64,000 bases of DNA from Saprospiraceae bacterium (GCA_016717265.1 JADKFX010000001.1:2554501-2618500), one strand, 5' to 3'; shown: positions 24,495 through 33,436, counted from the stretch's first letter. Notes: generated by a model from the letters alone, not told the origin. Numbers and translations: made by a program.

Positions 24495-24751
24495 GATTCT
24501 ATTTTTGAATTGTTAATAATTAATTTTTCAACATGTTCCTCACATTCTTTTTTGTATTCATCTCCTGCTATAATTGCGGCATCAATGATTGAGTCTGCAG
24601 TTTTATTCGTAAAAAATTTTACTACATTTAGTGCAGCCTTAATGTACTTCCAGTAATGCATTATTCTAAATAATGGTGGTGTTGAAGGATGTGCAAGTTT
24701 AAATTCTAATGGAACATTATTTAGTTCCTCAATTTGTTTTAAAAGTTTCAT
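24491..24751 (-). CDS. Small helical protein of the replication operon
   Basis: 86 residues, helical; HYWKYIKAALNVVKFFTNKTADSIIDAAI and a Glu/Lys-rich end. It overlaps both neighbours by ATGA. No known family; absent from the second copy. Confidence 0.5.
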   Translation of the reverse strand: MKLLKQIEELNNVPLEFKLAHPSTPPLFRIMHYWKYIKAALNVVKFFTNKTADSIIDAAIIAGDEYKKECEEHVEKLIINNSKIES

Positions 24752-25047
24752 TTGTTTATTGATTTAGGAAATAATAATTCACCAGCCTTATAAGTCCTTA
24801 TCACAATAGGACTAGAATTATCCATCATAGCTTTTTTGCGTTGTGCCACTCCATATTTATGGCCATTTTGAGCGCATGCTTGAATGGTTTTAATTAGGAT
24901 CTGAGCTTTCTGAAAAAGATCATCTGGCTCCTGGCCATTGGCTATAATGTCATTAAGTGCGGTCTTGAAATTATGGTAATCATTATGAAGCCGGTTACGA
25001 TGTAACCGCATATAAGTTTGCGGATCGATACGGCGTTCAGTAATCAT
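24748..25047 (-). CDS. Helical protein conserved in both element copies
   Basis: 99 residues. Shares with the 40381-40676 product the core YMxLHxxxLHxDYxNFKTxLxxxIANGxEPDD and a C-terminal LIKTIQAC-x2-N-x2-KY. The His- and Asn-rich helical pattern suggests a small nucleic-acid-binding protein, with no direct proof. Overlaps the antirepressor-like 25044 gene by four bases. Confidence 0.55.
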   Translation of the reverse strand: MITERRIDPQTYMRLHRNRLHNDYHNFKTALNDIIANGQEPDDLFQKAQILIKTIQACAQNGHKYGVAQRKKAMMDNSSPIVIRTYKAGELLFPKSINK

Positions 25048-25424
25048 GATGGCTTATACTCTAATTCGTATTCTGATACTTCAATGAAATCAAACTTTAC
25101 TTTTTTGCGCAGTTCATCGTATAGATTTAAGCAAAAGACATTGCGCTCATATGTTGACTTGCCATTGCCTTCTATGTGTAAAAGCCATTGGTAGACTTGC
25201 AGTTCATTTAGACAAAGTATTGATTCTTGAAATTTATCTGAAAAATTAAAATTAATTTCTGTGCCAGTAAGATTGAGATTTGGATGTGAGGCTAAATATT
25301 TTAATTCTGCAATTTCATTTAGATTTAAAGCCTTGATTACAGACAGTACATCAATCCATATCACATTATTGATTACTTGGTAATGGATCCATTTTTTGCG
25401 ATATATGAAAGTTTTTGGTTTCAT
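25044..25424 (-). CDS. Diverged antirepressor-like (BRO/P22_AR-type) protein
   Basis: 126 residues. Its architecture parallels the antirepressor at 29120: IWIDVLSVIKALNL, then a HPNL step, then CLNELQVYQWLLHIE, then FCLNLYDELRK, against FVAVRSVCQALKI, DPIL, CLPIKYVFGWLFSID and FLNFKRECYEVL. The relation is my alignment by eye. A paralogue is at 40673-41056. First gene of an operon with four-base overlaps throughout, so it may regulate or prime it. Confidence 0.5.
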   Translation of the reverse strand: MKPKTFIYRKKWIHYQVINNVIWIDVLSVIKALNLNEIAELKYLASHPNLNLTGTEINFNFSDKFQESILCLNELQVYQWLLHIEGNGKSTYERNVFCLNLYDELRKKVKFDFIEVSEYELEYKPS

Positions 25425-25433
25425 AACATGATT

Positions 25434-25703
25434 TTAAAAACGTGCCGGATTTAAGAAGTACCGGCACGAAAATGTATATGTATGCACAAATTCAAATAAT
25501 AGAAAAAAAACAGCGCAATACTTCATTAAGCATTGCGCTGCAGGAGAAAACAACCTATGAGCTACAGTGGTTGGATTTGCTGTTTTTGGTTGGGAATACA
25601 AAAATTCCCGGACGGATGAATACAGGTCATTACGGTCAGATGCAGACAGATCCCGCCCGGGGGTTCTATTGATCACGTTAAAAATCTCATGTTGGCTTTG
25701 CAT
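25434..25703 (-). CDS. Small protein with conserved N-terminus
   Basis: The first 38 residues (MQSQHEIFNVINRT, then GRDLSA and DLYSSVREFL) are conserved in the 43-residue product of 41209-41340 at protein level despite many base changes, which supports coding. After residue 38 the two diverge and this copy runs on for another 50 residues, across the terminator hairpin, so its true C-terminus is doubtful. Possible small regulator. Confidence 0.5.
   Translation of the reverse strand: MQSQHEIFNVINRTPGRDLSASDRNDLYSSVREFLYSQPKTANPTTVAHRLFSPAAQCLMKYCAVFFLLFEFVHTYTFSCRYFLNPARF
25436..25468 (-). terminator. Terminator-like hairpin upstream of the 25424 operon
   Basis: CGTGCCGG (25441-25448) pairs with CCGGCACG (25461-25468), A-run 25436-25440 before it. 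It would stop minus-strand transcription from the 25703 small gene and insulate the downstream operon; it overlaps the C-terminal codons of that ORF. Confidence 0.65.
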
Positions 25704-25816
25704 CTGACTAATAAATACAGTGCAAAAATGTAACTATAATTACATATTACCAAACATTATAGGTTAAAAATTACTTAAAATGTAATCAATAGCAAAATAA
25801 ATGTAATTTAAGTCGA

Positions 25817-26041
25817 TCAAGGGCTGACCTGCTTAACATTCTCAAGATCACTTATAAGCTTTATTAGTGACTTGATAGACCTGGCAAATGAAACCCTGGA
25901 AATGGTTTCATGGTTTTCAAAGTCCTCGCTACTGGCAGCCAGGATAAAGAGTTCATGAAGATCACGACCTATATCTTCAAGGTCATGATTATCTTTAAAC
26001 TCTGATACAATTTCATCAAAGGAAAGATTGGATTTATTCAT
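25817..26041 (-). CDS. Small helical acidic protein, family with 22124
   Basis: 74 residues (MNKSNLSFDEIVSEFKDN start, DLHELFILAASSEDF core). A nearly identical but frameshifted copy remains at 41512-41658. It lies downstream of a nested palindrome (26142-26179) and several TGTAATTA-type motifs lie on its other side. Function unknown; size and position suggest an early regulator. Confidence 0.6.
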   Translation of the reverse strand: MNKSNLSFDEIVSEFKDNHDLEDIGRDLHELFILAASSEDFENHETISRVSFARSIKSLIKLISDLENVKQVSP

Positions 26042-26141
26042 GGTTATTAATTTACAGGGTATAGTGTCGGTGTTAGGGAGTTTAAAGATAAGAAATTGAG
26101 CTTTTAGATATTTGTATTTTTGAAATATATTTTTATTTTAG

Positions 26142-26179
26142 TCAGGGTTTACCCTGATTTTTATCAGGGTAAACCCTGA
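26142..26179. repeat. Nested palindrome of four TCAGGGT sites
   Basis: TCAGGGT-TT-ACCCTGA (26142-26157), TTTTTA, TCAGGGT-AA-ACCCTGA (26164-26179). Each half is itself palindromic and the halves are inverted repeats of each other. It lies in the 26042-26459 intergenic region, between the divergent genes 26041 and 26460. Strong operator candidate; a T-run on the right could also act as a terminator. I see no other gene in this gap. Confidence 0.65.
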
Positions 26180-26459
26180 TTTTTGAATTAAAATATGTTA
26201 ATTACTTGACACTTACTTCTTTTTACTGTATATTTGAAAAATCATTTTCAAGATTCAAATAACTGTATTAATTGCATTTACTTTTTCATAACAGAAAAAA
26301 TGAATCAGGAAAACACCTTTTGTTAAATTAAACGCTTCATCTCTTCAAATGTCAAAGTACATCGCGAGTGAGCATTATCTGAACACCTCACTTAAAGCTT
26401 AGTAAGTAAGACGGAATCCTTAATTCGTCAATTAAGGAACAATTACTTAATACTTTTAT

Positions 26460-27308
26460 ATGAAAAAATTAAGTTTAAATCGTATAATTAATTATACCTT
26501 TATTACTATTATTATTTTTATACTTTATGCTTCTTGTAATAAAACGGATAGCATTGAGTCTATAAAAAAGGACTTTAAGTTGAAATCAAGAGGCATTATT
26601 AGCGAAGAGTATGTATATCATGGTGTTCATTATATACTTTACTTTAATGACAATGACACTTCTTCTACTCCGAATAATGAAACTACTGCAGACTCTTTAA
26701 TTGATGCACTTGGTTCAAATGAATACACAATTGCTTATTATGAAGATTACCCAGCATTAACATTTATAGAAGACGTAACAACCGGAGAAGAATCTGACTC
26801 AACACTTTCGGCTTGGTCTCCTAATGCATGTTTATATGTTGAATATTTTGCTGATGCAAATTTTCAAGGAGCTTCGTTTTGTGTCGATAACCAATTTGAT
26901 ATTCATGAAGTTCTAGTGGCAAACAATGCTATTTGTGCTGAATTAATTGCTGAATCAAATTTGGCGAATAGATCATACGGTCAAGGCCAATCTTGGAATG
27001 ATCGAATTTCATCAATCAAAATATATCGGGATGGGGCCTCTAAAACATCTTATGATAACGCTGGATTCACTGGGAATGGCACGATGGTTACAATAACACT
27101 ATTCCGAGGTGCGAATTTACCTATTTCATTTTGTGATAGAACTAAGTGGGTTATGCGACTACCAGGACCTGGCACTACAGAGTCTGCATGGGAAGTGCCA
27201 AATTTAAAGAAAGAAAGATGGGGATTTTTATGTACAAACATGAATGATAAAGCCAGTAGTTTGGCAGTAAGTGCATGTAAATGCAGCGCCCCTTGTTATA
27301 ATTTTTAA
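26460..27308 (+). CDS. Lipoprotein with beta/gamma-crystallin-like domain
   Basis: 282 residues with a lipoprotein signal (lipobox LYASC, Cys about 26). Residues 125-215 contain the beta/gamma-crystallin pattern VEYFADANFQGASFCVDN and WNDRISSIKIYRDG, the D/N-[DR]-x-[ST]-S calcium-binding style of Greek-key crystallins. Cys-rich end. Plus strand, opposite to the element operons, and followed by a porin-like gene, so the two appear to be cargo. Role at the cell surface unknown. Confidence 0.7.
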   Translation: MKKLSLNRIINYTFITIIIFILYASCNKTDSIESIKKDFKLKSRGIISEEYVYHGVHYILYFNDNDTSSTPNNETTADSLIDALGSNEYTIAYYEDYPALTFIEDVTTGEESDSTLSAWSPNACLYVEYFADANFQGASFCVDNQFDIHEVLVANNAICAELIAESNLANRSYGQGQSWNDRISSIKIYRDGASKTSYDNAGFTGNGTMVTITLFRGANLPISFCDRTKWVMRLPGPGTTESAWEVPNLKKERWGFLCTNMNDKASSLAVSACKCSAPCYNF

Positions 27309-27333
27309 AAATTGAATTACAAAATTGAGAATT

Positions 27334-27966
27334 ATGATTAAGCAAATTTCTTTCATATTATTTTTAATGTTAAATGCATTTAATTTGAATTCTCAGTTTA
27401 AATTTAACGCTACGGTGGGAGTGAATTATTCAAATCATTTATTAACGGCATTCCCACCGGATTTTGTTAGAGCTTATCATGATGATTATAATTATATGAT
27501 TCAATGGAATGTTGGTTTAGGTATAAATTATGTTTACCACAATATTAATTTTGAATCTGGTTTTGCAGTTAATAATAAAGGGTCAAGGGTAATAGAGATT
27601 CCTGCTGGATTTCTTGGCCCCTTTAGCTCAGTTTATACCTATTATGAGGTTCCATTACTCGTTGCTTACAAAATTAATAGATATAAAATTGAATGTGGTG
27701 GTGGTTTATTATTAGAATATCGGACTGCATCTACAGAAAAAACTAGCGATGATTATTCTAGACCTTATGGTTTAGATATTAGAGGATTTGTTAGGTATAA
27801 TTATAATGAAAGATTTAGTTTAACAGGATCTTATACATATGGCAATTTTGATAAATTAATCACACAACCTAAAGGTCGATATCATTATATACATTCAGTT
27901 TTTGCATTGAATTTGAGCTATAATTTTTGGATCTCAAATAAACTTAAAGCAAAATATTTAAAGTAA
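27334..27966 (+). CDS. Outer-membrane beta-barrel protein, PorT-like family
   Basis: 210 residues from the ATG at 27334 (an upstream TTG is less likely). Signal peptide (1-20, ending NLNSQ) and alternating amphipathic strands (GLGINYVYHNINFESGFAVNNKG, ECGGGLLLEYRTAS) typical of small outer-membrane barrels. Located 25 bp after the crystallin lipoprotein, so likely one transcript; together they look like a host-envelope modification cargo. Confidence 0.7.
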   Translation: MIKQISFILFLMLNAFNLNSQFKFNATVGVNYSNHLLTAFPPDFVRAYHDDYNYMIQWNVGLGINYVYHNINFESGFAVNNKGSRVIEIPAGFLGPFSSVYTYYEVPLLVAYKINRYKIECGGGLLLEYRTASTEKTSDDYSRPYGLDIRGFVRYNYNERFSLTGSYTYGNFDKLITQPKGRYHYIHSVFALNLSYNFWISNKLKAKYLK

Positions 27967-28051
27967 TTTTAAAGGTATTCAAAAACCTTCCTGAATGTCA
28001 TTATTATTTTATTTCAACCCATAATTGTCAGCTTATGAGTTAATTTTTGAC

Positions 28052-28348
28052 CTAATCAAATATCGAAAGTTGATATCCAACCCATTTAACAAATCTTGAT
28101 TTATGCAAGCCAATTGGGAAAGTATAGTATCGTTTGAAGACAAGATCGCCAATCCATTCTCCATGATTAGAATTTTGAAATCTTGTCACATAAGTATCAT
28201 TAGTTTCACCAATAATAGTTTCCTCGACTTCAACCCTAACCCAACCACCAGGTAATTTATATTCTGCTGGATTTTTTTCTATACGAAATATTCCCTTCTT
28301 TGGAATTTGATATTTTTGATAATCAAGTAATAAATTAAAATTATCCAT
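28052..28348 (-). CDS. Hypothetical protein, 98 residues
   Basis: The chosen ATG at 28348 overlaps the TAA of the 39-residue ORF upstream (ATGGATAA), better than the longer frame. Beta-rich (GWVRVEVEETIIGETNDTYVTRF). No known family. Third gene after RadC in a minus-strand unit. Confidence 0.5.
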   Translation of the reverse strand: MDNFNLLLDYQKYQIPKKGIFRIEKNPAEYKLPGGWVRVEVEETIIGETNDTYVTRFQNSNHGEWIGDLVFKRYYTFPIGLHKSRFVKWVGYQLSIFD

Positions 28349-28460
28349 TCGTTTTCTTTTTAATTGGTATAGCCAACCCATGATCCAAATACCACCGATC
28401 CGGAAGACGTCCATTCTTACGGAGAAACTCGATGGTATCAGAATCATAGATATAATTCAT
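28341..28460 (-). CDS. 39-residue peptide linking RadC and the 28052 gene
   Basis: ATG at 28460 overlaps the radC TGA (ATGA) and its TAA overlaps the next ATG. The peptide begins MNYIYDSDTIEFLRKNGR and ends KKKTNG. Double overlap is strong support for translation of a frame too short for usual ORF lists; a longer out-of-frame ORF here is rejected. Confidence 0.6.
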   Translation of the reverse strand: MNYIYDSDTIEFLRKNGRLPDRWYLDHGLAIPIKKKTNG

Positions 28461-28906
28461 TTTATTAAGCCTTCATCTGCAAATGAATAATAGCTTGATT
28501 GAGTAATGATAATATGATCAAGCAGATTGATATCAAGAGTTTTAGCACCTGTATTTATTAAAGCAGTTAATTTAATATCTGCATCAGATGGTTTTGTATT
28601 TCCAGATGGATGATTATGACTAAGCATAATTCCGGTAGCTCCACTTTTTAAAGCTGCAGCGAAAACCATTCTGGAATCACAAACAGTGCCGGTAAGGCCT
28701 CCGGAGGATATCTTAATAAAGCCAATTGTAGTATTCGCTCTATTAAGAAGCAAGAGTATCATTTCTTCACGATACTCAATCAAATCAGCATCATAGAGTT
28801 TTCTAAAGAAGTCGGCAGCTTCATAAGAAGATTTAAGAGTCGCTTTTTCAAAGTCGCCTCGTTTGTACTTAAAAGTAAGTTCTGGTAATGAAGTTTTGTA
28901 ATTCAT
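28457..28906 (-). CDS. radC: RadC-type JAB domain protein
   Basis: 149 residues from the internal ATG at 28906; the longer ORF would add an odd signal-like N-terminus. JAB/MPN+ metal site: SHNHPSGNTKPSDAD (H-x-H-P-x7-S-x2-D) and an upstream Glu in EYREEMILLLLNR. Mobile elements and phages of Bacteroidota often carry such short RadC proteins; the biochemical role is unsettled. A broken copy is at 39705-40225. Confidence 0.8.
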   Translation of the reverse strand: MNYKTSLPELTFKYKRGDFEKATLKSSYEAADFFRKLYDADLIEYREEMILLLLNRANTTIGFIKISSGGLTGTVCDSRMVFAAALKSGATGIMLSHNHPSGNTKPSDADIKLTALINTGAKTLDINLLDHIIITQSSYYSFADEGLIK

Positions 28907-29119
28907 AACAATAGAGTTTTTATGCTCTTTATTGCCTGAATAGCATAGCGTTGGCAAGGCCAAAATAGAAAAAAATACTACCTGCAAGGTGGAGATTATT
29001 TTCATTTTGCCAAATGGTTTAGCCTTGCCTGCGCAAAGTGATGGCGCATAGATTTGCTTAAAAACGCTTAATGGAATGACACAAAACATTATCTGATTGA
29101 ATTAAATGTTAAATGCCGA

Positions 29120-29635
29120 CTAATTAAAAAGCGATAGCTGACCAATTGGTGCTTGCCGGATTTCTATGATTTCTGATTTGAGTCTCCTGATATTCTCTGA
29201 AATTACAGATTTGGCTTTCTTTTGATCATCCAGATCCCTTTCTTTGTTAGAGATTAGTTTTTCGCGACGTTCATAAAGCAGCCCTTTTTGTGAGAAATGA
29301 TCATAAAGTACCTCGTAACACTCTCTTTTGAAATTCAGGAATGCAGTTTTTGCTTTTGGATTAACTTTAGATTCATCAATTGAAAACAACCATCCAAATA
29401 CATATTTTATTGGAAGGCAAAACATAGCTTGCTTTCTTAATCCAGTAGAATCAGATGCGTATACCGTATCGGTATACACATCTCCTAAAATTGGATCGTT
29501 CTTAATTCTGTCATATTGCTTCTGGTGATCAATTTTTAATGCTTGACAAACAGATCTAACAGCAACAAAGTGCTGTTCATTTTCAAAAGGACATTCAATG
29601 TCGATGTCATTTACTTTTACAATTTCTAAACTCAT
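29120..29635 (-). CDS. Phage antirepressor (P22_AR_N-like)
   Basis: 171 residues. The N-terminal domain (about 10-115) has ENEQHFVAVRSVCQALKIDHQKQYDRIKND and CLPIKYVFGWLFSID, diagnostic of the P22 antirepressor N-terminal domain, followed by a coiled C-terminus (115-165). Antirepressors lift repression by binding phage repressors. The start of this gene was duplicated into the adjacent intergenic region (29836-29890). Confidence 0.75.
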   Translation of the reverse strand: MSLEIVKVNDIDIECPFENEQHFVAVRSVCQALKIDHQKQYDRIKNDPILGDVYTDTVYASDSTGLRKQAMFCLPIKYVFGWLFSIDESKVNPKAKTAFLNFKRECYEVLYDHFSQKGLLYERREKLISNKERDLDDQKKAKSVISENIRRLKSEIIEIRQAPIGQLSLFN

Positions 29636-29960
29636 GATAATTGGATTTATTGAATTAATAATGGAATTCGTTATTTTTTATACCAAAAGAAGCTTTGTGA
29701 TCCTTTCCTATATTTATCAATTTTATCTTATGTTATTGTACTTCGTTCTATTACCCAGAATCTAACTTCTTCACCTGAAATGTTTGCAAAAGAATTCGTT
29801 TCACTTGTTACAATACCAAATTTTAAATAATTCATTGAAGGACATTCAATGTCGATGTCATTTACTTTCACAATTTCTAAACTCATGACAATTGGATTTA
29901 TTGATTAATAATGGAATTCGCTATTTTTTATACCAAAAGAAGCTTTGTGATCCTTTCCTA
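29587..29960 (-). repeat. Local duplication with inserted primase-gene fragment
   Basis: 29587-29711 (antirepressor start, spacer and the end of the zinc-ribbon gene) is repeated almost exactly at 29836-29960. Between them 29708-29835 is a diverged copy of about 115 bp of the primase gene (compare 30811-30925). The 29636-29920 stretch is therefore rearranged debris with no gene of its own. Confidence 0.75.
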
Positions 29961-30130
29961 TTGGTTCTAATGGTAAGTAAATTTCGTTGTTTACAAATAA
30001 CACATCTTCTTTGCATACGCATTGTTCGGCCTCTTTTGTCATTTAATTTCTCAATTGTCCATACATGGCCAAAAATACATTTCCAAGTAAAACGTCTCAA
30101 ATAATTTACAATAATCTTAATTTTTTTCAT
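29921..30130 (-). CDS. Small zinc-ribbon-like protein
   Basis: 69 residues, very basic. The arrangement C-x3-H-x27-C-x2-C (CIFGHVW then RRCVICKQR) suggests a small zinc-binding knuckle, typical of phage replication or transcription accessory proteins. Its ATG overlaps the primase TGA. The last 13 codons are duplicated at 29674-29711. Confidence 0.6.
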   Translation of the reverse strand: MKKIKIIVNYLRRFTWKCIFGHVWTIEKLNDKRGRTMRMQRRCVICKQRNLLTIRTNRKGSQSFFWYKK

Positions 30131-32631
30131 TTGCTTGAATTTAATAAGTCAATACAAATATTATAGGCCTCAACAAATGTTGAACATTCAATAATTAAAG
30201 TATCAAGTGATTCATTGTCACGTTCTTTAAACACAGGAAGCTGTTTTAAAACGGATTTGTTTCTAGTACTAAATTTTTTCCAAAACAAACTGTATCCAAA
30301 TATTTCTATTTCCTTTTTTTCCATTTCGTTAATTTGCTCAACACTAAATAAATCAAGTATTTCAGAGGCATTAAAAATTGACGATGCTGTAAATGTGTAA
30401 AAAATAGATTTCTTGGTTGAAACATTCACAACAGAGCCAGCGATTTCAGAATATTCAATAGAATATTTTTCGTATTCTTTTGACCAGCCTGAATTTTTTA
30501 ATTTCATTTTCTGTTCTAATCCCCAACGAATTGATGTTAAAGCAATTTTGTTTTCGTCGATCATATCTCTAATATCTTTGGTAGATAAATAAACAATTGC
30601 TTTATTGACATTAGACATATGTTCTTTAAGTACATGTTCAATGGTAATTTCGATTCCGGAGCGGGATTCACTAACAACAGCATCAAGTGCATCAGTACGA
30701 ATAAGATTTGGATGAAACCATTGTCGATGCTCATAATGTGTAACCATCTTTCTATTTTGCAAAAAATGAAGAAAAGCTGGTATTTCTTTACGCAAATTGT
30801 CAAACCAGTATTTATCAATTTTATCTTCTGGTATTGTACTTAGTTCTCTTACCCAGAATCTAACTTCCTCACCTGGAATGTTTGCAAATGAAGTCTTGTC
30901 ATTTGTGGCAATACCAACCTTGAGATAATTATCGATGATATCGGCATCGATACCCTTGTACTCGATCCTACCTTTGTCCGAAGTAACCAGACTTTTTAAT
31001 TTTTCGATAGTTTCTTTTTTGTCTAAAAATGCTTCATCAATATATACCAATAATGCAGAAGCAAATAGCGAAGTAAATTGTCCGTTCAATTGATGTGAGT
31101 TTATAGGTTTAACATTAGCTTGAAAAATTGCGGCTATCCATTCCCAAAATTTGGTTTTACCGGTACCGCGTTCCGACGAAACCAAACATACGATTGGAAG
31201 AAATTGAGTAGGTTCTAAATACAATATTTGTAGGTAATCAAGGCCAAGCTCCCATTCATTGTAAATTTTGCCATGATGTGCAACGGTACCGGATCCAAAT
31301 ATGTGTTTTACAAAATCTATTGATATTGTAGTATTTCCAGGCATAGGATTATGACTTAATTGAAGGTATTTATTAAAATACTTCATTGAATGACCTTCCT
31401 TATCAGTTGCCAGAAAATCTTTTTTGAAATCAATATGAGCTGGTCTGTTTATAAAGCCATTATAGTATGGAATATCAAAGAATAATTTTTTTAAGAAAAT
31501 CTTTAAACTTGGATCATCTGCAAAGTTTTTAGATTTTTGTTTGAACATGCCTGCAATGCCTGCAGGCTTAATTGGTTTAAGAGCATTCTCAATTTCTCCA
31601 TACTTAGTAGGTACCGGTCCTTTAATAAAAAAAGTAGAGTCTACCATTATAAACTGTGTAGACTCCCCACACTTTTCATACCTTACCTTATTGCTAACTT
31701 CATCAAATTTATATGCGCTCCTGTGAAATACAAATTCACGTAAACCAATTATATTTTCATACTTATTGTAAAATGATTCAACACCTTCATTCAGACCAAA
31801 ATATTCTCTGATTTTATTGGACGACTTAGATCCAATTTCCATTTTTTCAAACCAGGTACCAGACTTGGTTTCATCGTCCAATTCTTTTATTATTAGAGCA
31901 ACCTTTTTAGGATTATCTATAATCAAATCGTCAATTCCTTTGCTAGGTGAATTCTCCTTGATGTGTGCAAATACTTGTTTTAGATTAAAATCACGTGTAC
32001 GCTCTTTAAATTGCGTTACAGCGTTGCAAAATGCTTCTGCTCTTTTGCCTAAGTCCTTTGCTTCAACCCATTGTACAGTTAAAGTATCAGCGTCGGTTAA
32101 AAAAGTGATTGTTTCAACCGAGCATTCAATAATTATCTTTTCTATGTCTTTAAATACACTAGCCTGATCTTTAGCATTCCATATTTGAATGCCAGGAATG
32201 CCAACAATATCTAATCCAAACCTTGCTGCACACTTTGCTTTGATTTGGCCTTCTGTAATGATCAGATTTTTGATTTTAGTTTTCTTCTGGTATTTATCTA
32301 CGATCTCAATAGGGATATAAGGAAAAACTCCATGGCCAGCCTCAAATGGTGTGATTTTACGTTCTTCACCATCAATGATTTGTGGTTTAGCCCATCTTAT
32401 AAAGTGAAAGATTTGATTTGCCAGGCGAGAATGACTTTTCTTAACATCGACGGTAATAAATTGTCGATCCAGTCCAAAAACGCCAATACAAAGGTTTCCT
32501 TGTTCGTCGGCCCAATCTGTAGGCTTTTTTACTTTACCTGCAATTGGTTCATCTGGATTTGCAGTATAGTAAGCCCAATCCAGATCAGGGTTAAAGCCAA
32601 TCTGGGTTAACCTATTTTGAGCATAGATCAT
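30127..32631 (-). CDS. Primase-helicase (DUF3854 plus SF3 helicase)
   Basis: 834 residues from the ATG at 32631, chosen because it overlaps the TGA of the HTH gene upstream. N-terminal Toprim-like DUF3854 (about 90-200; LIITEGQIKAKCAARFGLDIVGIPG, TFLTDADT). C-terminal DUF5906/SF3 helicase with Walker A SSERGTGKTKFW (about 450), Walker B YIDEAF and sensor GIATNDKTSFANIPGEEVRFWVREL. This is the replication initiator-type protein of many phages and plasmids. It probably unwinds DNA and primes replication of element A; its DNA target may be the repeat array. Confidence 0.88.
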   Translation of the reverse strand: MIYAQNRLTQIGFNPDLDWAYYTANPDEPIAGKVKKPTDWADEQGNLCIGVFGLDRQFITVDVKKSHSRLANQIFHFIRWAKPQIIDGEERKITPFEAGHGVFPYIPIEIVDKYQKKTKIKNLIITEGQIKAKCAARFGLDIVGIPGIQIWNAKDQASVFKDIEKIIIECSVETITFLTDADTLTVQWVEAKDLGKRAEAFCNAVTQFKERTRDFNLKQVFAHIKENSPSKGIDDLIIDNPKKVALIIKELDDETKSGTWFEKMEIGSKSSNKIREYFGLNEGVESFYNKYENIIGLREFVFHRSAYKFDEVSNKVRYEKCGESTQFIMVDSTFFIKGPVPTKYGEIENALKPIKPAGIAGMFKQKSKNFADDPSLKIFLKKLFFDIPYYNGFINRPAHIDFKKDFLATDKEGHSMKYFNKYLQLSHNPMPGNTTISIDFVKHIFGSGTVAHHGKIYNEWELGLDYLQILYLEPTQFLPIVCLVSSERGTGKTKFWEWIAAIFQANVKPINSHQLNGQFTSLFASALLVYIDEAFLDKKETIEKLKSLVTSDKGRIEYKGIDADIIDNYLKVGIATNDKTSFANIPGEEVRFWVRELSTIPEDKIDKYWFDNLRKEIPAFLHFLQNRKMVTHYEHRQWFHPNLIRTDALDAVVSESRSGIEITIEHVLKEHMSNVNKAIVYLSTKDIRDMIDENKIALTSIRWGLEQKMKLKNSGWSKEYEKYSIEYSEIAGSVVNVSTKKSIFYTFTASSIFNASEILDLFSVEQINEMEKKEIEIFGYSLFWKKFSTRNKSVLKQLPVFKERDNESLDTLIIECSTFVEAYNICIDLLNSSK

Positions 32632-32861
32632 ACAAACGACGCGACTACTTGTTCTGGTTTTATACCAATAATGCGACATATTTTAACTACGTCTGTCATT
32701 AATGGAGAAGTGTCATTATTTAATAGATGTGTCCACTTGGTTAATGAGATACCTTCACTTTCGAGGACTTTCTTTTGATATGGATTCAGAAGTTTTCCTG
32801 AAACTAGCCAGGATTCGCCAGGAGTACCGGCAACGATTGGTTTAACGAGTTCAAGCAACAT
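32628..32861 (-). CDS. HTH regulator (phage repressor/Cro-like)
   Basis: 77 residues from the ATG at 32861; the upstream extension is hydrophobic noise. C-terminal helix-turn-helix: YQKKVLESEGISLTKWTHLLNNDTSPLMTDVVKICRIIGIKPEQV. Divergent from the XRE gene at 32980, an arrangement like the cI/cro switch of temperate phages. Stop overlaps the primase start. Confidence 0.7.
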   Translation of the reverse strand: MLLELVKPIVAGTPGESWLVSGKLLNPYQKKVLESEGISLTKWTHLLNNDTSPLMTDVVKICRIIGIKPEQVVASFV

Positions 32862-32955
32862 ATGGTTATAAATTGTAATGCAAATGTATAAAAAAAGAAA
32901 CATAACTATAAGAAAATAGTAATTATATTTTAACAAATAAGCTATTTTAAGGATT

Positions 32956-32963
32956 TAACTTTG
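32956..32963 (+). promoter_or_regulatory. -7 element TAACTTTG for the XRE gene
   Basis: Exact TAnnTTTG match, 17 bp before the ATG at 32980, in the divergent regulator interval 32862-32979. Confidence 0.65.
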
Positions 32964-32979
32964 TCAAAAATTACAAAAA

Positions 32980-33372
32980 ATGAAACTTAATACCAAAACA
33001 GTAGAGTTTGACGGCTTACATATAGGGCAAATAGTAAGAAAAGCTATAGAAACTCGGCATATGGATTTTGCCAGAGTAGCAGAAAAAATGAATGTTACAC
33101 CCACTGGTATGCATCACCGCATGAAAAACCCTACATTTTCAGATATATATGATATCATAAGAGTTTCTCAAGTTCTAGAAGTCGATGTTTTTACATTGAT
33201 ATTCAATGAATTAAACAAAAGAATGCCAAAGCTTTTTTCACTTAATGACCATGAATTTAATAATACTAAAATCAAATCTTTAACAGAAATGGTTGAAAAA
33301 TTAATGCATGAGAACAAAAGCCTATATGATATTATAGCTGTTTATAAGAATTCAGCGCTAAAAGAAATGTAA
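32980..33372 (+). CDS. XRE-family HTH repressor candidate
   Basis: 130 residues. HTH at about 12-65 (IGQIVRKAIETRHMDFARVAEKMNVTPTGMHHRMKNP) plus a coiled-coil dimer tail (EMVEKLMHENKSLYDIIAV). Last gene before the right half-site; divergent to the HTH/primase operon. Likely the lysogeny-type repressor controlled by the antirepressor at 29120. Targets may be the TGTAATTA motifs. Confidence 0.75.
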   Translation: MKLNTKTVEFDGLHIGQIVRKAIETRHMDFARVAEKMNVTPTGMHHRMKNPTFSDIYDIIRVSQVLEVDVFTLIFNELNKRMPKLFSLNDHEFNNTKIKSLTEMVEKLMHENKSLYDIIAVYKNSALKEM

Positions 33373-33436
33373 TTAGTAAAATTGGACTCCTTGTTTAATT
33401 ACTCTATTGGTAATCAATTATTACAAAATATGTAAT

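Noticed and set aside
29701..29835. XerD-like TTATGTTATTG near 29729
   Set aside because: It lies in a copied fragment of the primase gene, with no matching second arm.
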